64,000 bases of DNA from the NCBI GenBank assembly GCA_963728125.1, contig CAVSIZ010000001.1, positions 1 to 64,000 of the forward strand, written 5' to 3'. The notes below the pieces were generated by a model. It had not been told where the DNA came from. It did no database searches and saw nothing but the letters and a program-made list of their open reading frames with translations. Shown here in pieces: positions 55,352 to 63,456 of the stretch (within the stretch, counting starts at the first letter, position 1; every line of letters starts with the position of its first letter). The translations under genes and the position numbers were made by a program. The DNA comes from CAWDCV01 sp963728125. Its GTDB lineage: Bacteria; Actinomycetota; Actinomycetes; CAWDCV01.

Positions 55352-56517
55352 CGGTCCCAGACAGGGTGGGCGTCGGCATCGTCGGCACCGGATTCATGGC
55401 GTCGACACATACCGAGGCATTGCGCCGTCTCGGCATCGACGTCATCGGCATGGCCGGTCGCACCAAGGAATCCGCCGCGACGGCCGCATCCGCGCTGGCG
55501 ATTCCGACCGCGTACTCCAGCTTCAACGAAATGCTGTCCGATCCGGCGATCACGGCCGTCCACGTCACGACGCCGAACGACCTGCATGCCGAGCAGGTAC
55601 GCGCGGCACTCGACGCCGACAAGCACGTCGTGTGCGAGAAGCCGCTCGGCGTCGATTCGACCGAGACTGCCGAACTGGTGCTGCAAGCTGCGGACAGCGG
55701 CCTCGTCAACGCCGTCTGCTTCAACATCCGCTTCTCCCCACACGTGCAGAATGCAGCCGGCCTCGTCCAGGACGGGGCGATCGGGATGCCGCGGTTCGTC
55801 ACCGGGGCATACCTGCAGGACTGGCTGCTGCTCGAGACCGACTGGAACTGGCGCCTGGTTTCATCCCGGCGGGGCGGCCTGCGAGCGGTGGCGGACATCG
55901 GTTCGCACTGGCTCGACCTCGTGCAGTTCGTGACCGGACAACGCGTCGAGAGCGTGCTCGCCGACCTGCACACGTTCGTCCCAGAGCGCAACCACCCGCT
56001 GCACGAGGTGAAGACGTTCGCTGCTGCTGGCGTCGCCGACGACGCGGAGCGCGTACGTGAGCAGATGGAAAGCGACGACGCGGCCGGCATCCTGCTGCGC
56101 TTCGACGACGGAGCCCGCGGTGTCTGCGCGATCAGTCAGGTGTCGGCCGGGCGCAAGAACAGGCTGACGTTCGAGGTAGACGGGTCGGAGTCGGCGCTGG
56201 GATGGACGTCGGAGGATCCCGAGTACCTGTGGATCGGTCACCGCGGGCGTCCGAACGAGGTGATCCAGACCGACGCGTCGCTCATGTCTGAGCTGGGTGC
56301 GCGGTCGACGGGCTTCCCTGCGGGCCACGTCGAGGGCTACCCGGACAGCTTCAAGGCGCTGTTCGCGACCGTGTACGCCGACATCCGTGCTGGCGCGCCG
56401 TCCGCGCGGCCGCCGTACCCCACGTTCGCGGACGGCCACGACGCTGTGCTCGTCAACGAGGCGATCGCTGCGTCCGCCCGTACTGGAAGTTGGACTTCCG
56501 TAAGGAGAGATCGATGA
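55348..56517 (+). CDS. Gfo/Idh/MocA-family oxidoreductase
   Basis: 389 aa. Rossmann start VGVGIVGTGFMASTHTEALR, TTPNDLHAEQVRAALDADKH, VVCEKPLGVDSTETAELVLQ (catalytic Lys region), LRAVADIGSHWLDLVQFVTG. This subtype, with a TIM-barrel isomerase directly after it, is common in sugar and inositol catabolism operons. ATG 55348 overlaps the permease stop; the 3' end overlaps the next ATG. Confidence 0.87.
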   Translation: MTVPDRVGVGIVGTGFMASTHTEALRRLGIDVIGMAGRTKESAATAASALAIPTAYSSFNEMLSDPAITAVHVTTPNDLHAEQVRAALDADKHVVCEKPLGVDSTETAELVLQAADSGLVNAVCFNIRFSPHVQNAAGLVQDGAIGMPRFVTGAYLQDWLLLETDWNWRLVSSRRGGLRAVADIGSHWLDLVQFVTGQRVESVLADLHTFVPERNHPLHEVKTFAAAGVADDAERVREQMESDDAAGILLRFDDGARGVCAISQVSAGRKNRLTFEVDGSESALGWTSEDPEYLWIGHRGRPNEVIQTDASLMSELGARSTGFPAGHVEGYPDSFKALFATVYADIRAGAPSARPPYPTFADGHDAVLVNEAIAASARTGSWTSVRRDR

Positions 56518-57431
56518 AGCTGGGGCTGCTCACCGCTGCCTTCCCGGACACCGACCTGCTCGACGTCGCTGACTGGGCTGGGCAGAACGGCTTCAGCGCG
56601 CTGGAGGTGGCGTGCTGGCCGCCAGCACAGGGAGCCACGCGGCGGTACGCGGGCGTGTCGCATCTCGACGTGACGTCGCTGAGCAACGCGCAAGCGCAGG
56701 AGATCGTCGGCCAACTCGGTAATCGCGGTATCACCATCAGCGGCCTCGGGTACTACCCGAATCCGCTGCACCCCGACCCTGACCATCGAGCCGAGGTCGT
56801 GCGCCACCTGCACCGGGTGATCCAGGCAGCGCCGCGGCTCGGCGTACCCGTCGTCAACACCTTCGTCGGCCGCGACCAGAACAGGTCGCTCGCAGAGAAC
56901 CTCGAGGCGGCACGCAAGGGACTCACCGAACTCGTGGGCATGGCGCGCGACAACGGGGTGAAGCTCGCCATCGAGAACTGCCCGATGATCTTCAGCACGG
57001 ATGAGTGGCCGGGTGGGCAGAACCTCATGAACGCGCCCGCGACCTGGCGCGAGGTGTTCGGCTGGTTCGATGACGACACGCTCGGCCTCAACCTCGACCC
57101 GTCGCATCTCGTCTGGCAGATGATCGACCACGAGCGCGTCGTCCGGGAGTTTGGCGACCGGATCTATCACGTCCACGCCAAGGACATGGAGATCGACCGC
57201 GAGGGGCTGTACGACAACGGCGTGCTGTCCGCGGGCATCGGCTGGCAGGTCCCGCGGTTGCCGGGCCTCGGCGAGATCCGTTGGGATCGGTTCGTGTCCG
57301 CTCTTTACCGCGCGGGGTACGACGGTGCGGTCGTCGTCGAGCACGAGGACCGCGGCTTCGAGGGCAGCGACGAACGCGTCAAGGCCGGCTTTCTCATCGC
57401 CCGCGACGCCGTCGCCCCCTACATCCGGTAG
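56514..57431 (+). CDS. Sugar phosphate isomerase/epimerase (xylose isomerase-like TIM barrel)
   Basis: 305 aa AP_endonuc_2/IolE-like barrel. MKLGLLTAAFPDTDLLDVAD, VVNTFVGRDQNRSLAENLEA, VKLAIENCPMIFSTDEWPGG (metal Glu), LNLDPSHLVWQMID (metal Asp/His), YHVHAKDMEIDREGLYDNGV (His-x-Lys-Asp) and VVVEHEDRGFEGSDERVKAG (metal Glu) give the complete metal site. Start ATG 56514 has AAGGAGAG at 56502-56509. Last gene of the uptake operon. Confidence 0.88.
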   Translation: MKLGLLTAAFPDTDLLDVADWAGQNGFSALEVACWPPAQGATRRYAGVSHLDVTSLSNAQAQEIVGQLGNRGITISGLGYYPNPLHPDPDHRAEVVRHLHRVIQAAPRLGVPVVNTFVGRDQNRSLAENLEAARKGLTELVGMARDNGVKLAIENCPMIFSTDEWPGGQNLMNAPATWREVFGWFDDDTLGLNLDPSHLVWQMIDHERVVREFGDRIYHVHAKDMEIDREGLYDNGVLSAGIGWQVPRLPGLGEIRWDRFVSALYRAGYDGAVVVEHEDRGFEGSDERVKAGFLIARDAVAPYIR

Positions 57432-57451
57432 CGCTCACCCCGCCGCGATCC

Positions 57452-57554
57452 CCCGCCCGCCCCCTCTTCCCGAAAGGATCATGGGGTTCCGGGAACGACA
57501 CGCCGGCAGAAAGTTCCCGTATGCCCATGATCCTTTCGATGGGTGGCGGGCGGG
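57452..57554. terminator. Nested double hairpin between convergent genes
   Basis: Inner arms CGAAAGGATCATGGG (57471-57485) and CCCATGATCCTTTCG (57524-57538) are a perfect 15-bp inverted repeat; outer arms CCCGCCCGCC (57452-57461) and GGCGGGCGGG (57545-57554) add a second 10-bp stem; the loop itself starts with the palindrome GTTCCGGGAAC. It lies between the isomerase stop (57431) and the stop of the convergent Gfo/Idh gene (57570), so a bidirectional terminator is likely. Confidence 0.65.
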
Positions 57555-57569
57555 CGCGAGTGGCGGCCG

Positions 57570-58763
57570 TCAGACGATGCGGTCGACGATGCGGGACGTC
57601 TGCGGATCGCTGAGGATGAGCTTGCGGCGACCGTCGGGGAGCTGCTCCTCCTTGACGACGACCAGCCCGTCCTCGGTCCGCGCCTGCCGCGTGACCCGAG
57701 GGGTGCTCCCCCCGCGCCAGTCCAGCTCGACTGGCTCCCAGGTACGGGTACGCGCGGAGCGGTAGCACGCGTCCATGACGGCGTTGACGACGTACCCGTC
57801 GTAGAACGTCTCCGCGGGCTCGCGGCCCGCCTCCATCGAGTCGAACATGTCGGTGAACATGTCGACGTAGCCGAGCTCAGCGACCTCGTCGCCGACGGGG
57901 AACAGCCAGCCGGTTTCGGTCTCCGCCTTCTCGGCTACGTACCCATCACCACCGCCCGAGGTGAACATCTCGAATCCCGTACGGAGGAAGTGGTTCAGCC
58001 AGATCGTGCCCTCGGTGCCCGCGACCTCGTCGCGCAGGTCCATCCCGCCGCGGAACGTCCAGCTCACCTCGAACTGACCGATGGCGCCGCTCTCGAAGCG
58101 GATCAGCGCGATCGCGTTGTCCTCGGCCGCGATCGGGTGCACGAGGGTATCCAGCCAGCACATCACCTCGACCGGTCGATTGCCCTTGCCGACGAACGCC
58201 CGAATGATCTCGATGCAGTGGCAGCCGAGGTCGACGATCGCGCCGCCGCCGGCCTGTTCCGCGTCCCAGAACCAGGCGCTGTGCGGGCCTGGATGCGTCT
58301 CTCGGCTGCGCACCCACAGCACGTCGCCGATGGCGCCGCCCGCGACGCTCGCGGTCGCCTTGCGGGTCTTCGGCGTGTAGACGAGATCCTCGAGGTAGCC
58401 GGCGAACACGCCAGCGGACTCGACCCGATCGACGATGCGGCGCGCCTCTTCCGCGCTACGAGCTAGGGGCTTCGTGCAGAGCACCGCCTTGCCGGCGTCG
58501 ACGGCAGCGCCGATCGCCTCCTCGTGCAGGGCGTTCGGAAGACCGACGACGACGGTGTCGACGTCGGGATGCGTCACCGCCTCAGCGATGCTCGTGGTCG
58601 CTGTCGGAACGTTCCATCGCTCCTGGAACGCCTTCCCCCGCTCCTCGCTGCGGGAGTAGACGACCTGCACCCGATCGCGCCCGCGCTGGCCATGGAGGGT
58701 CGCGGTGTAGAAGTCGCCGATCAGCCCGGTCCCGAGCATCGCCACGCCATGAGCTGTCGTCAT
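57570..58763 (-). CDS. Gfo/Idh/MocA-family oxidoreductase under its own GntR operator
   Basis: 397 aa. GVAMLGTGLIGDFYTATLHG (NAD loop), VVVGLPNALHEEAIGAAVDA, AVLCTKPLARSAEEARRIVD (TKP in place of EKP), HPGPHSAWFWDAEQAGGGAI and VDLGCHCIEIIRAFVG. ATG 58763 is chosen because GGAGGGG lies 5 nt upstream. A one-mismatch copy of the GntR palindrome stands 24 bp before the start, so it should be induced together with the uptake operon. It is most similar to the gene at 47825. Confidence 0.87.
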   Translation of the reverse strand: MTTAHGVAMLGTGLIGDFYTATLHGQRGRDRVQVVYSRSEERGKAFQERWNVPTATTSIAEAVTHPDVDTVVVGLPNALHEEAIGAAVDAGKAVLCTKPLARSAEEARRIVDRVESAGVFAGYLEDLVYTPKTRKATASVAGGAIGDVLWVRSRETHPGPHSAWFWDAEQAGGGAIVDLGCHCIEIIRAFVGKGNRPVEVMCWLDTLVHPIAAEDNAIALIRFESGAIGQFEVSWTFRGGMDLRDEVAGTEGTIWLNHFLRTGFEMFTSGGGDGYVAEKAETETGWLFPVGDEVAELGYVDMFTDMFDSMEAGREPAETFYDGYVVNAVMDACYRSARTRTWEPVELDWRGGSTPRVTRQARTEDGLVVVKEEQLPDGRRKLILSDPQTSRIVDRIV

Positions 58764-58786
58764 CGACCCCTCCGTACCCACCCAAG

Positions 58787-58798
58787 TTGTCTAGACAT
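58787..58798 (-). promoter_or_regulatory. GntR-type operator upstream of the third Gfo/Idh gene
   Basis: TTGTCTAGACAT on the plus strand, one mismatch from TTGTCTAGACAA at 49777. On the minus strand a TAGATG box (58804-58799) overlaps its upstream edge and could be the -10. Confidence 0.65.
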
Positions 58799-58833
58799 CT
58801 AACCATGTGGGTGTCGGAGCGGCTTCGGTTCTC

Positions 58834-59106
58834 CTAGCCAGAGGCTGATTCGCGGCTTTTCTGCCGCCATGCGTCAGCGGCCGCGACACTCGCCATCCGC
58901 GCCTGCTGCAGCTTCCGCCGGGCAATCTCGCTCGGCGGTACCTCGAGCTGACTCATCCAGTCTCGGCTCGCGTTCAGCACGGCGTAGGTGCCCAACAGAA
59001 TGCCGGTGGCTCCCAGCACGCCGCCCACACCAATCAGCACCGCACCTGCGACCACCAGGCCCCTGTTCAGGTGCAGGGTGGGCCGCGACATATCTACATC
59101 CGTCAC
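58834..59106 (-). CDS. Small membrane protein of unknown function
   Basis: 90 aa from GTG 59106 (or ATG 59091, MSRPTLHLNRG). Two adjacent hydrophobic stretches (GLVVAGAVLIGVGGVLGATG and ILLGTYAVLNA) form one long or two short membrane helices, followed by SQLEVPPSEIARRKLQQARM and a basic tail. I recognise similar small proteins in actinobacteria but know no function. Confidence 0.6.
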   Translation of the reverse strand: MTDVDMSRPTLHLNRGLVVAGAVLIGVGGVLGATGILLGTYAVLNASRDWMSQLEVPPSEIARRKLQQARMASVAAADAWRQKSRESASG

Positions 59107-59204
59107 CAGAATCCCCCTCATCCGCTGCCGAAGCGGTCGAGTGATCGACATACTCGTCCGAGATGGAGCGTATCGCCACGAGCGCTCCACATGCACGGTC
59201 CTGA

Positions 59205-59290
59205 CAGTGGACCCGATCGCGCCCCGCGCTGGCGTACAGGGTGGCGGTGTAGACGTCGCCGATCAGTCCGGTACCCAGCATCGCCACGCC
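59205..59290 (-). pseudogene. Duplicated 5' fragment of a Gfo/Idh oxidoreductase gene
   Basis: On the minus strand this stretch reads VAMLGTGLIGDVYTATLYAS and AGRDRVH, almost the same as VAMLGTGLIGDFYTATLHG and RGRDRVQ at the start of the gene at 57570-58763. DNA identity to 58669-58757 is high by eye (about 85 percent over 85 bp). The frame then leaves the family at once, so only the nucleotide-binding loop was copied or remains. Confidence 0.7.
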
Positions 59291-59320
59291 GTGCGCAGAC
59301 TGCTGCGGGAGTTCAGGGGT

Positions 59321-60148
59321 TCACATGTCTTCGCGGGGGATCTCCAGGACTCGTGAGACGCCTGGCTCGTCCGGGTCGTCGGTGATCTCTCGGCCGTCGA
59401 GCCAGGAGTCGATGACGTGGGCGAGCTCGCCCGGGTGGCTGAAGTTCATCGCGTGCGCCGCACCCTCGATCACCGCGATCGTCAGGTGCGGCGGGGCCAG
59501 ACGGCCGACCTCCCGTACCCGCCACGGCGGCGGCATGAGCGGGTCGCGGGTACCGATCACGGCGAGCGTGGGCACCGGCGCCCGCAGGATGCGTTCGAGC
59601 GACGGGAACCGCACCAGTTCGCCGAACAGCTGCAAAGCGTTCACCGGACCGAAGTGCAGATAGTCGGGGAACACGACGCGAGCCATCCGCGGGCTCTCCC
59701 GCCCCACGTCACGCGCAAGCTGCAACAGCGCCCGGACCAGCGGCTGGTTGTGCATGCCGCCCGCGGGCGAGGCGAGCACGACACCGGCCACACGCTCGGG
59801 TGCGCTGTGCGCGACCTCCAAAGACACCGGCCCGCCCATCGAGTTGCCGACCAGGACCACCCGCTCAAGACCGAGCGCGTCGAGCACCTCGAGGAGCGCC
59901 CACGCCAGCGACGGAATCCCCAGCGCATGACCCCAAGCCGCGCTCCGCCCATAACCCGGCAGATCGGGCACCAACGTCGTCGCCCGATGAGCCAGCGCCC
60001 TAGCCGTCGGCAGCAGATAGCTACCGGACACCGCGAAACCGTGCACGTGCACCAGCGGGATCGAACCCGGAACCACCGGACCCCTGCGGACAAAGACCGG
60101 ACGCCCCTGAACCTCGACCCGAAACTCCTGCCAGCCCGCCTCGGCCAT
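59321..60148 (-). CDS. Alpha/beta-fold hydrolase
   Basis: 275 aa. LVHVHGFAVSGSYLLPTARA (oxyanion region), LVPDLPGYGRSAAWGHALGI, nucleophile elbow VVLVGNSMGGPVSLEVAHSA (Ser), TLAVIGTRDPLMPPP (Asp) and IEGAAHAMNFSHPGELAHVI (His) give a full catalytic triad. Substrate unknown. ATG 60148 is preferred to upstream starts because the family core begins about 25 residues later. A GATTAT box lies 6 nt upstream. Confidence 0.85.
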   Translation of the reverse strand: MAEAGWQEFRVEVQGRPVFVRRGPVVPGSIPLVHVHGFAVSGSYLLPTARALAHRATTLVPDLPGYGRSAAWGHALGIPSLAWALLEVLDALGLERVVLVGNSMGGPVSLEVAHSAPERVAGVVLASPAGGMHNQPLVRALLQLARDVGRESPRMARVVFPDYLHFGPVNALQLFGELVRFPSLERILRAPVPTLAVIGTRDPLMPPPWRVREVGRLAPPHLTIAVIEGAAHAMNFSHPGELAHVIDSWLDGREITDDPDEPGVSRVLEIPREDM

Positions 60149-60483
60149 GACGCCATAATCACAGACCAGACCGCCGCGGCCCTCGAAGCCAGGGCGGGAA
60201 CCTGAGTAGGGGCACCCGTCGTCCGCCGTCACCCACCTCGCGCTCGTCGACGCCGCCATGACCCTGGCTGTACAGCTGGACCGGCGGGCGCCCGCTGCCG
60301 GGGTCGAGGGGCGCCAGCCTGTCCTCGGTTGGCGCACCTGCATTGCGGGGTGTGGAAAGGCTGCGAAGTGCCGCCTAGGGCCCTGAGAGGTGGTTCTCGA
60401 AGGGCCTAGACTTATGAGTCGATGTCGCCAATCGGCTCGTCCACGGCATGCTGAATTCGAGGAAAGCCTTCTTCTCGCCCGGG
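60149..60483. other. 335-bp intergenic region without a recognised gene
   Basis: It lies between two minus-strand genes and presumably carries the promoter of the alpha/beta hydrolase near 60155-60160. Short open frames occur on both strands, but none shows a family motif or a convincing ribosome site. No tRNA or clear hairpin was found by eye. Confidence 0.5.
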
Positions 60484-61680
60484 CTATTGAGCCGCTCGCG
60501 GAGGCCCCTTGTGCGTCCCGGACGTGGCGCGGGCGTGCTCGGCTTGGACCGTCCGGGACAAGGCTCCAATGAGGGTCACCGCGCCAATGGTCTTCCTATA
60601 TTTCGTGGTGCCGCGGCGTAGTTCGTCGACGCTCCACCACAAAAGCATCGCCATCGCGGCACGTTGGGCGAATACGTCGAATTGACCGCCAGGTTTCACC
60701 ATGTGCGCGGCGCGTAACATCCCCGCCGTCCCCATCAATGTCCCGACGGCCTTGATTTTCCTGTTGGGCTTCTCGTAGAGGACGACCTCTTGGGTGCTCG
60801 GGTCGCGGAAGTACCCATCCAGGAAGCGCGATAAGCTCTCGATCACCCTGTCTGCGGGCCGCGCTACACCGTCAGACGCCATGACAGCAACGTACTCGCT
60901 GTGGCTCGCGAAGCTCCGGAGCATCGGCCCCGCCCTTGGACTCGTGGCGGCGCGTGACGTTGATCTTCCCGCCGACCGTGCCATGGAGCCGTACGGATCG
61001 AGCCGCCGCGGACCTTCGGTAGGGACTCCGGCCATCCACGCCTCGCCCGGGCGCGCGGGCCGTTGCTCGTCACGAGCCCGGCGGGGCTTGTGTCGCTCGG
61101 CCCGGGTGGAATGGGTGGCGGCGGTGCACGATGCGTCCGAGCCGCACACCGAGGCAGGCTCGCCGTCCGGTGTCACAACCAGCCACAGGCCACCGTTGAG
61201 GTTGACGTTGTGGCAGCGCACCTCGTTCTTGCCCTCGTTCACGTAAAAGTAGAGCGGGTGGCCGCCGTACGTCACCTGGATGCTGCCGTCGGTCCGCGGT
61301 GACGTGCCTAGCAGGTCGGCTCGGACTCCGCCAGCGGCGACCGGTGCACCATCGGTCAGAACAGGCGGCCACGCCTCGGCGCAGGTGTCGTAACACTCCG
61401 GCGTCGGCGTCTTCTCCTTGTCGAACAGGTAGATCGCCTGACCGGTGTCGTCGAAGAGCATCGGCCCGAACTCGCTGTCACCAACCGTGACGACCGTTCC
61501 GGCAGCTGCCGCCAGTGCAGGTGCCGGCGCCGTCTCCTCGGGCGGCGGTGACGGGCTCGGCGAGGCCGCTGCTTCGGTTGTCCGCTCCGCGGTTGTCGCC
61601 GTCGGTTCTGCCTCGCTGCCGCAACCGACCAGGACCGTTACCGCCGCAGCCGCCACAGCGACTCGCCGGAAGGCATTCAC
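60484..61680 (-). CDS. Lipoprotein with secreted-repeat domain, possibly fused to a second small protein
   Basis: 398 aa. GTG 61680 overlaps the enoyl-CoA hydratase stop (GTGA). Signal peptide with Cys20 (VTVLVGC), a Thr/Pro/Ser linker, then two PF03640-type repeats: FGPMLFDDTGQAIYLFDKEK with CYDTCAEAWPPVLTDG, and VTYGGHPLYFYVNEG with NLNGGLWLVVTPDGEP, where such proteins normally end. The frame continues through ~85 unstructured residues into a different-looking segment starting at ATG 60882 (MASDGVARPADRVIESLSRF, LGDGYF-like, LLWWSVDELRRGTTKYRKTI). That part may be an independent 132-aa gene, joined by a lost stop or frameshift. Confidence 0.65.
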   Translation of the reverse strand: MNAFRRVAVAAAAVTVLVGCGSEAEPTATTAERTTEAAASPSPSPPPEETAPAPALAAAAGTVVTVGDSEFGPMLFDDTGQAIYLFDKEKTPTPECYDTCAEAWPPVLTDGAPVAAGGVRADLLGTSPRTDGSIQVTYGGHPLYFYVNEGKNEVRCHNVNLNGGLWLVVTPDGEPASVCGSDASCTAATHSTRAERHKPRRARDEQRPARPGEAWMAGVPTEGPRRLDPYGSMARSAGRSTSRAATSPRAGPMLRSFASHSEYVAVMASDGVARPADRVIESLSRFLDGYFRDPSTQEVVLYEKPNRKIKAVGTLMGTAGMLRAAHMVKPGGQFDVFAQRAAMAMLLWWSVDELRRGTTKYRKTIGAVTLIGALSRTVQAEHARATSGTHKGPPRAAQ

Positions 61681-62465
61681 GTTCCAGGCCATTGCGGACT
61701 CCGCTTCTCGTTGAAGGCGGCCACCCCCTCGCGCCGGTCCGCGGAGAACGCGGTGGCCCGCCAGGCGCTGTCCTCGACGTCCAGGCCCGTTGCCATGTCA
61801 ACGTCCAGCCCCAGCCGGAGTGCCCGCTTGGCATTCCGAACGCCCACTGGTGAGTTGGCCGCGATCTGCGTGGCCAACTCCAGTGCCGCCGCCCGGGCAG
61901 ATCCGGCGGGTACCCGGCGGTCGATCAGGCCGAGTCGGTCCGCTTCGTCGATGTCCAGCCGCCGCCCGGTGAAGATGAGATCGGCCGCCCGCGATGCACC
62001 GATGCGTCGAGCCACCAGCTGGGTTCCGCCGCCGCCCGGGATGACGCCCACCGTGACTTCGGGCAGACCGACGACGGCAGACTCGTCAGCGACGATGAGG
62101 TCACACGACAGCGCCAGCTCGAAGCCGCCGCCGAGCGCGTACCCCGCAATCGCCGCGACCGTGGGCACCGGCAGGTTGAGCACGCCGCCGAATGCGGCGC
62201 GGTAGTGCAGTCGCTGAGCCATCAAGTCGGCGTCGGAGAACGCGTTGCGTTCCTTGAGGTCCGCGCCGACGCAGAAGGCCGGCTCATTGCTGGAACTCAG
62301 GACGACTGCACGCAGCGCTGCATCCGCGGCCAGGGCTCCTGTCGCGTCCCCGAGCTCGCGGGCCATTGCTGTCGACAGCGCGTTGCGTGCGTCCGGGCGG
62401 TCGAGCACGATCTCGGCCACGACGCCGTCGGGACCGTGGCGGCGAACGAGGACGTACGTACTCAT
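61677..62465 (-). CDS. Enoyl-CoA hydratase/isomerase family protein
   Basis: 262 aa crotonase. ATG 62465 (MSTYVLVRRHGPDGVVAEIV). LDRPDARNALSTAMARELGD; FCVGADLKERNAFSD (oxyanion); AAIAGYALGGGFELALSCDL with the first catalytic Glu; VVGLPEVTVGVIPGGGGTQL with the second Glu; C-terminal SPVGVRNAKRALRLGLDVDM. Substrate unknown; it may serve fatty-acid or branched acyl-CoA breakdown. Upstream extension to 62681 would overlap the cyclase gene and is rejected. Confidence 0.9.
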   Translation of the reverse strand: MSTYVLVRRHGPDGVVAEIVLDRPDARNALSTAMARELGDATGALAADAALRAVVLSSSNEPAFCVGADLKERNAFSDADLMAQRLHYRAAFGGVLNLPVPTVAAIAGYALGGGFELALSCDLIVADESAVVGLPEVTVGVIPGGGGTQLVARRIGASRAADLIFTGRRLDIDEADRLGLIDRRVPAGSARAAALELATQIAANSPVGVRNAKRALRLGLDVDMATGLDVEDSAWRATAFSADRREGVAAFNEKRSPQWPGT

Positions 62466-62469
62466 GGGC

Positions 62470-63456
62470 TCATCCTCGCCGACGGAGCAACCAGGCCTCG
62501 ACGAGACCAACACCGGGCAGCGGTCGCATCCAGGCTCGGCGCACCCGATACCCGGGTTCACCATCGAGCGCGGCCGCCATCGCGCTGTCGACGTAAACCC
62601 TGCCCCTGCGGCCGTACGTCGTGAGTCGGCTGGCGAGGTTGACGGTCGTCCCGAAGACGTCGCCCAGCCGATGGAGCACATTTCCCGTCGCCAGGCCGAC
62701 GCGTACGTCCGGCAGGATCGGGTCGGCTCTCATCGCCGCCGAGATCTGCAGCCCGATGTCAGCACCGACGGCGGGCGGCCCGGCAAGGAACAGCACCTCG
62801 TCGCCGACCGTCTTCACCACGCGACCGCCTGCGGCGGCGACAATGTCCGACGTGCGCGCCTCGAACGTCTCGACGACGGCCGCGAGCTCCAATTCGGGCA
62901 GCTGTCGCGCCAGCCGCGTATAGCCCACGAGATCCGCGAATCCCACGGTCGCCTGGTCCAGCTCGGTGTCCTCGTCGGCGTCCCACAGTGTCCGGCTAGC
63001 GGCGGCAGCAAGCTTGCGCCGCCAGACGTACACGAGCAGCTGCTCTAGCTCCGGTGTCAGTGTCGCCGCCTGCTCGACGCCGGCGCGGAAAGCCAGCTCC
63101 GGCGCCACCCCATCAGCCGCGACCCGCTCGACCAGCGTTTGCAGTTGCCACTCGACGAGGCGACCGGTCATCCGACCGAGGGCACGGGTGAGGTGCACCG
63201 TCGTCTCGAGGTCGAGCATCCCGCGGCGACGCAGCGACGACACCAGCCGAAGCGCCGCAACGTCGGCGTCGGTGAACACCGGCACGTTGTCGCCGACGTC
63301 GGCGAAACCCATCGCGCGCCACAGCCGACGCGCCTCCGACAATTCGATACCCGCCAGCCGGCAAACCTCCTCGCGCGCGTAGCGGCGTTCCTCCCCGAGG
63401 AAGGCGGTCTCGAGGTTCGCTGGCGTCGCTGATGTTCCCGACGCGCTCGACGTCAT
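62470..63456 (-). CDS. Class III adenylate/guanylate cyclase with N-terminal regulatory domain
   Basis: 328 aa. Residues ~1-160 are helical (YAREEVCRLAGIELSEARRL, LRRRGMLDLETTVHLTRALG), like the N-terminal regulatory part of Rv2212-type enzymes. The catalytic domain begins TVGFADLVGYTRLARQLPEL (first metal Asp), VVKTVGDEVLFLAGPP (substrate Lys and second metal Asp) and FGTTVNLASRLTTYGRRGRV (transition-state Asn/Arg). All key residues are present, so cAMP formation is likely. ATG 63456 overlaps the PH-protein stop by 4 bp. Confidence 0.88.
   Translation of the reverse strand: MTSSASGTSATPANLETAFLGEERRYAREEVCRLAGIELSEARRLWRAMGFADVGDNVPVFTDADVAALRLVSSLRRRGMLDLETTVHLTRALGRMTGRLVEWQLQTLVERVAADGVAPELAFRAGVEQAATLTPELEQLLVYVWRRKLAAAASRTLWDADEDTELDQATVGFADLVGYTRLARQLPELELAAVVETFEARTSDIVAAAGGRVVKTVGDEVLFLAGPPAVGADIGLQISAAMRADPILPDVRVGLATGNVLHRLGDVFGTTVNLASRLTTYGRRGRVYVDSAMAAALDGEPGYRVRRAWMRPLPGVGLVEAWLLRRRG

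Noticed and set aside
60390..60572. Small plus-strand frame in the 335-bp gap (starts near 60414)
   Set aside because: No ribosome site, no family motif, and it ends antisense to the lipoprotein gene.
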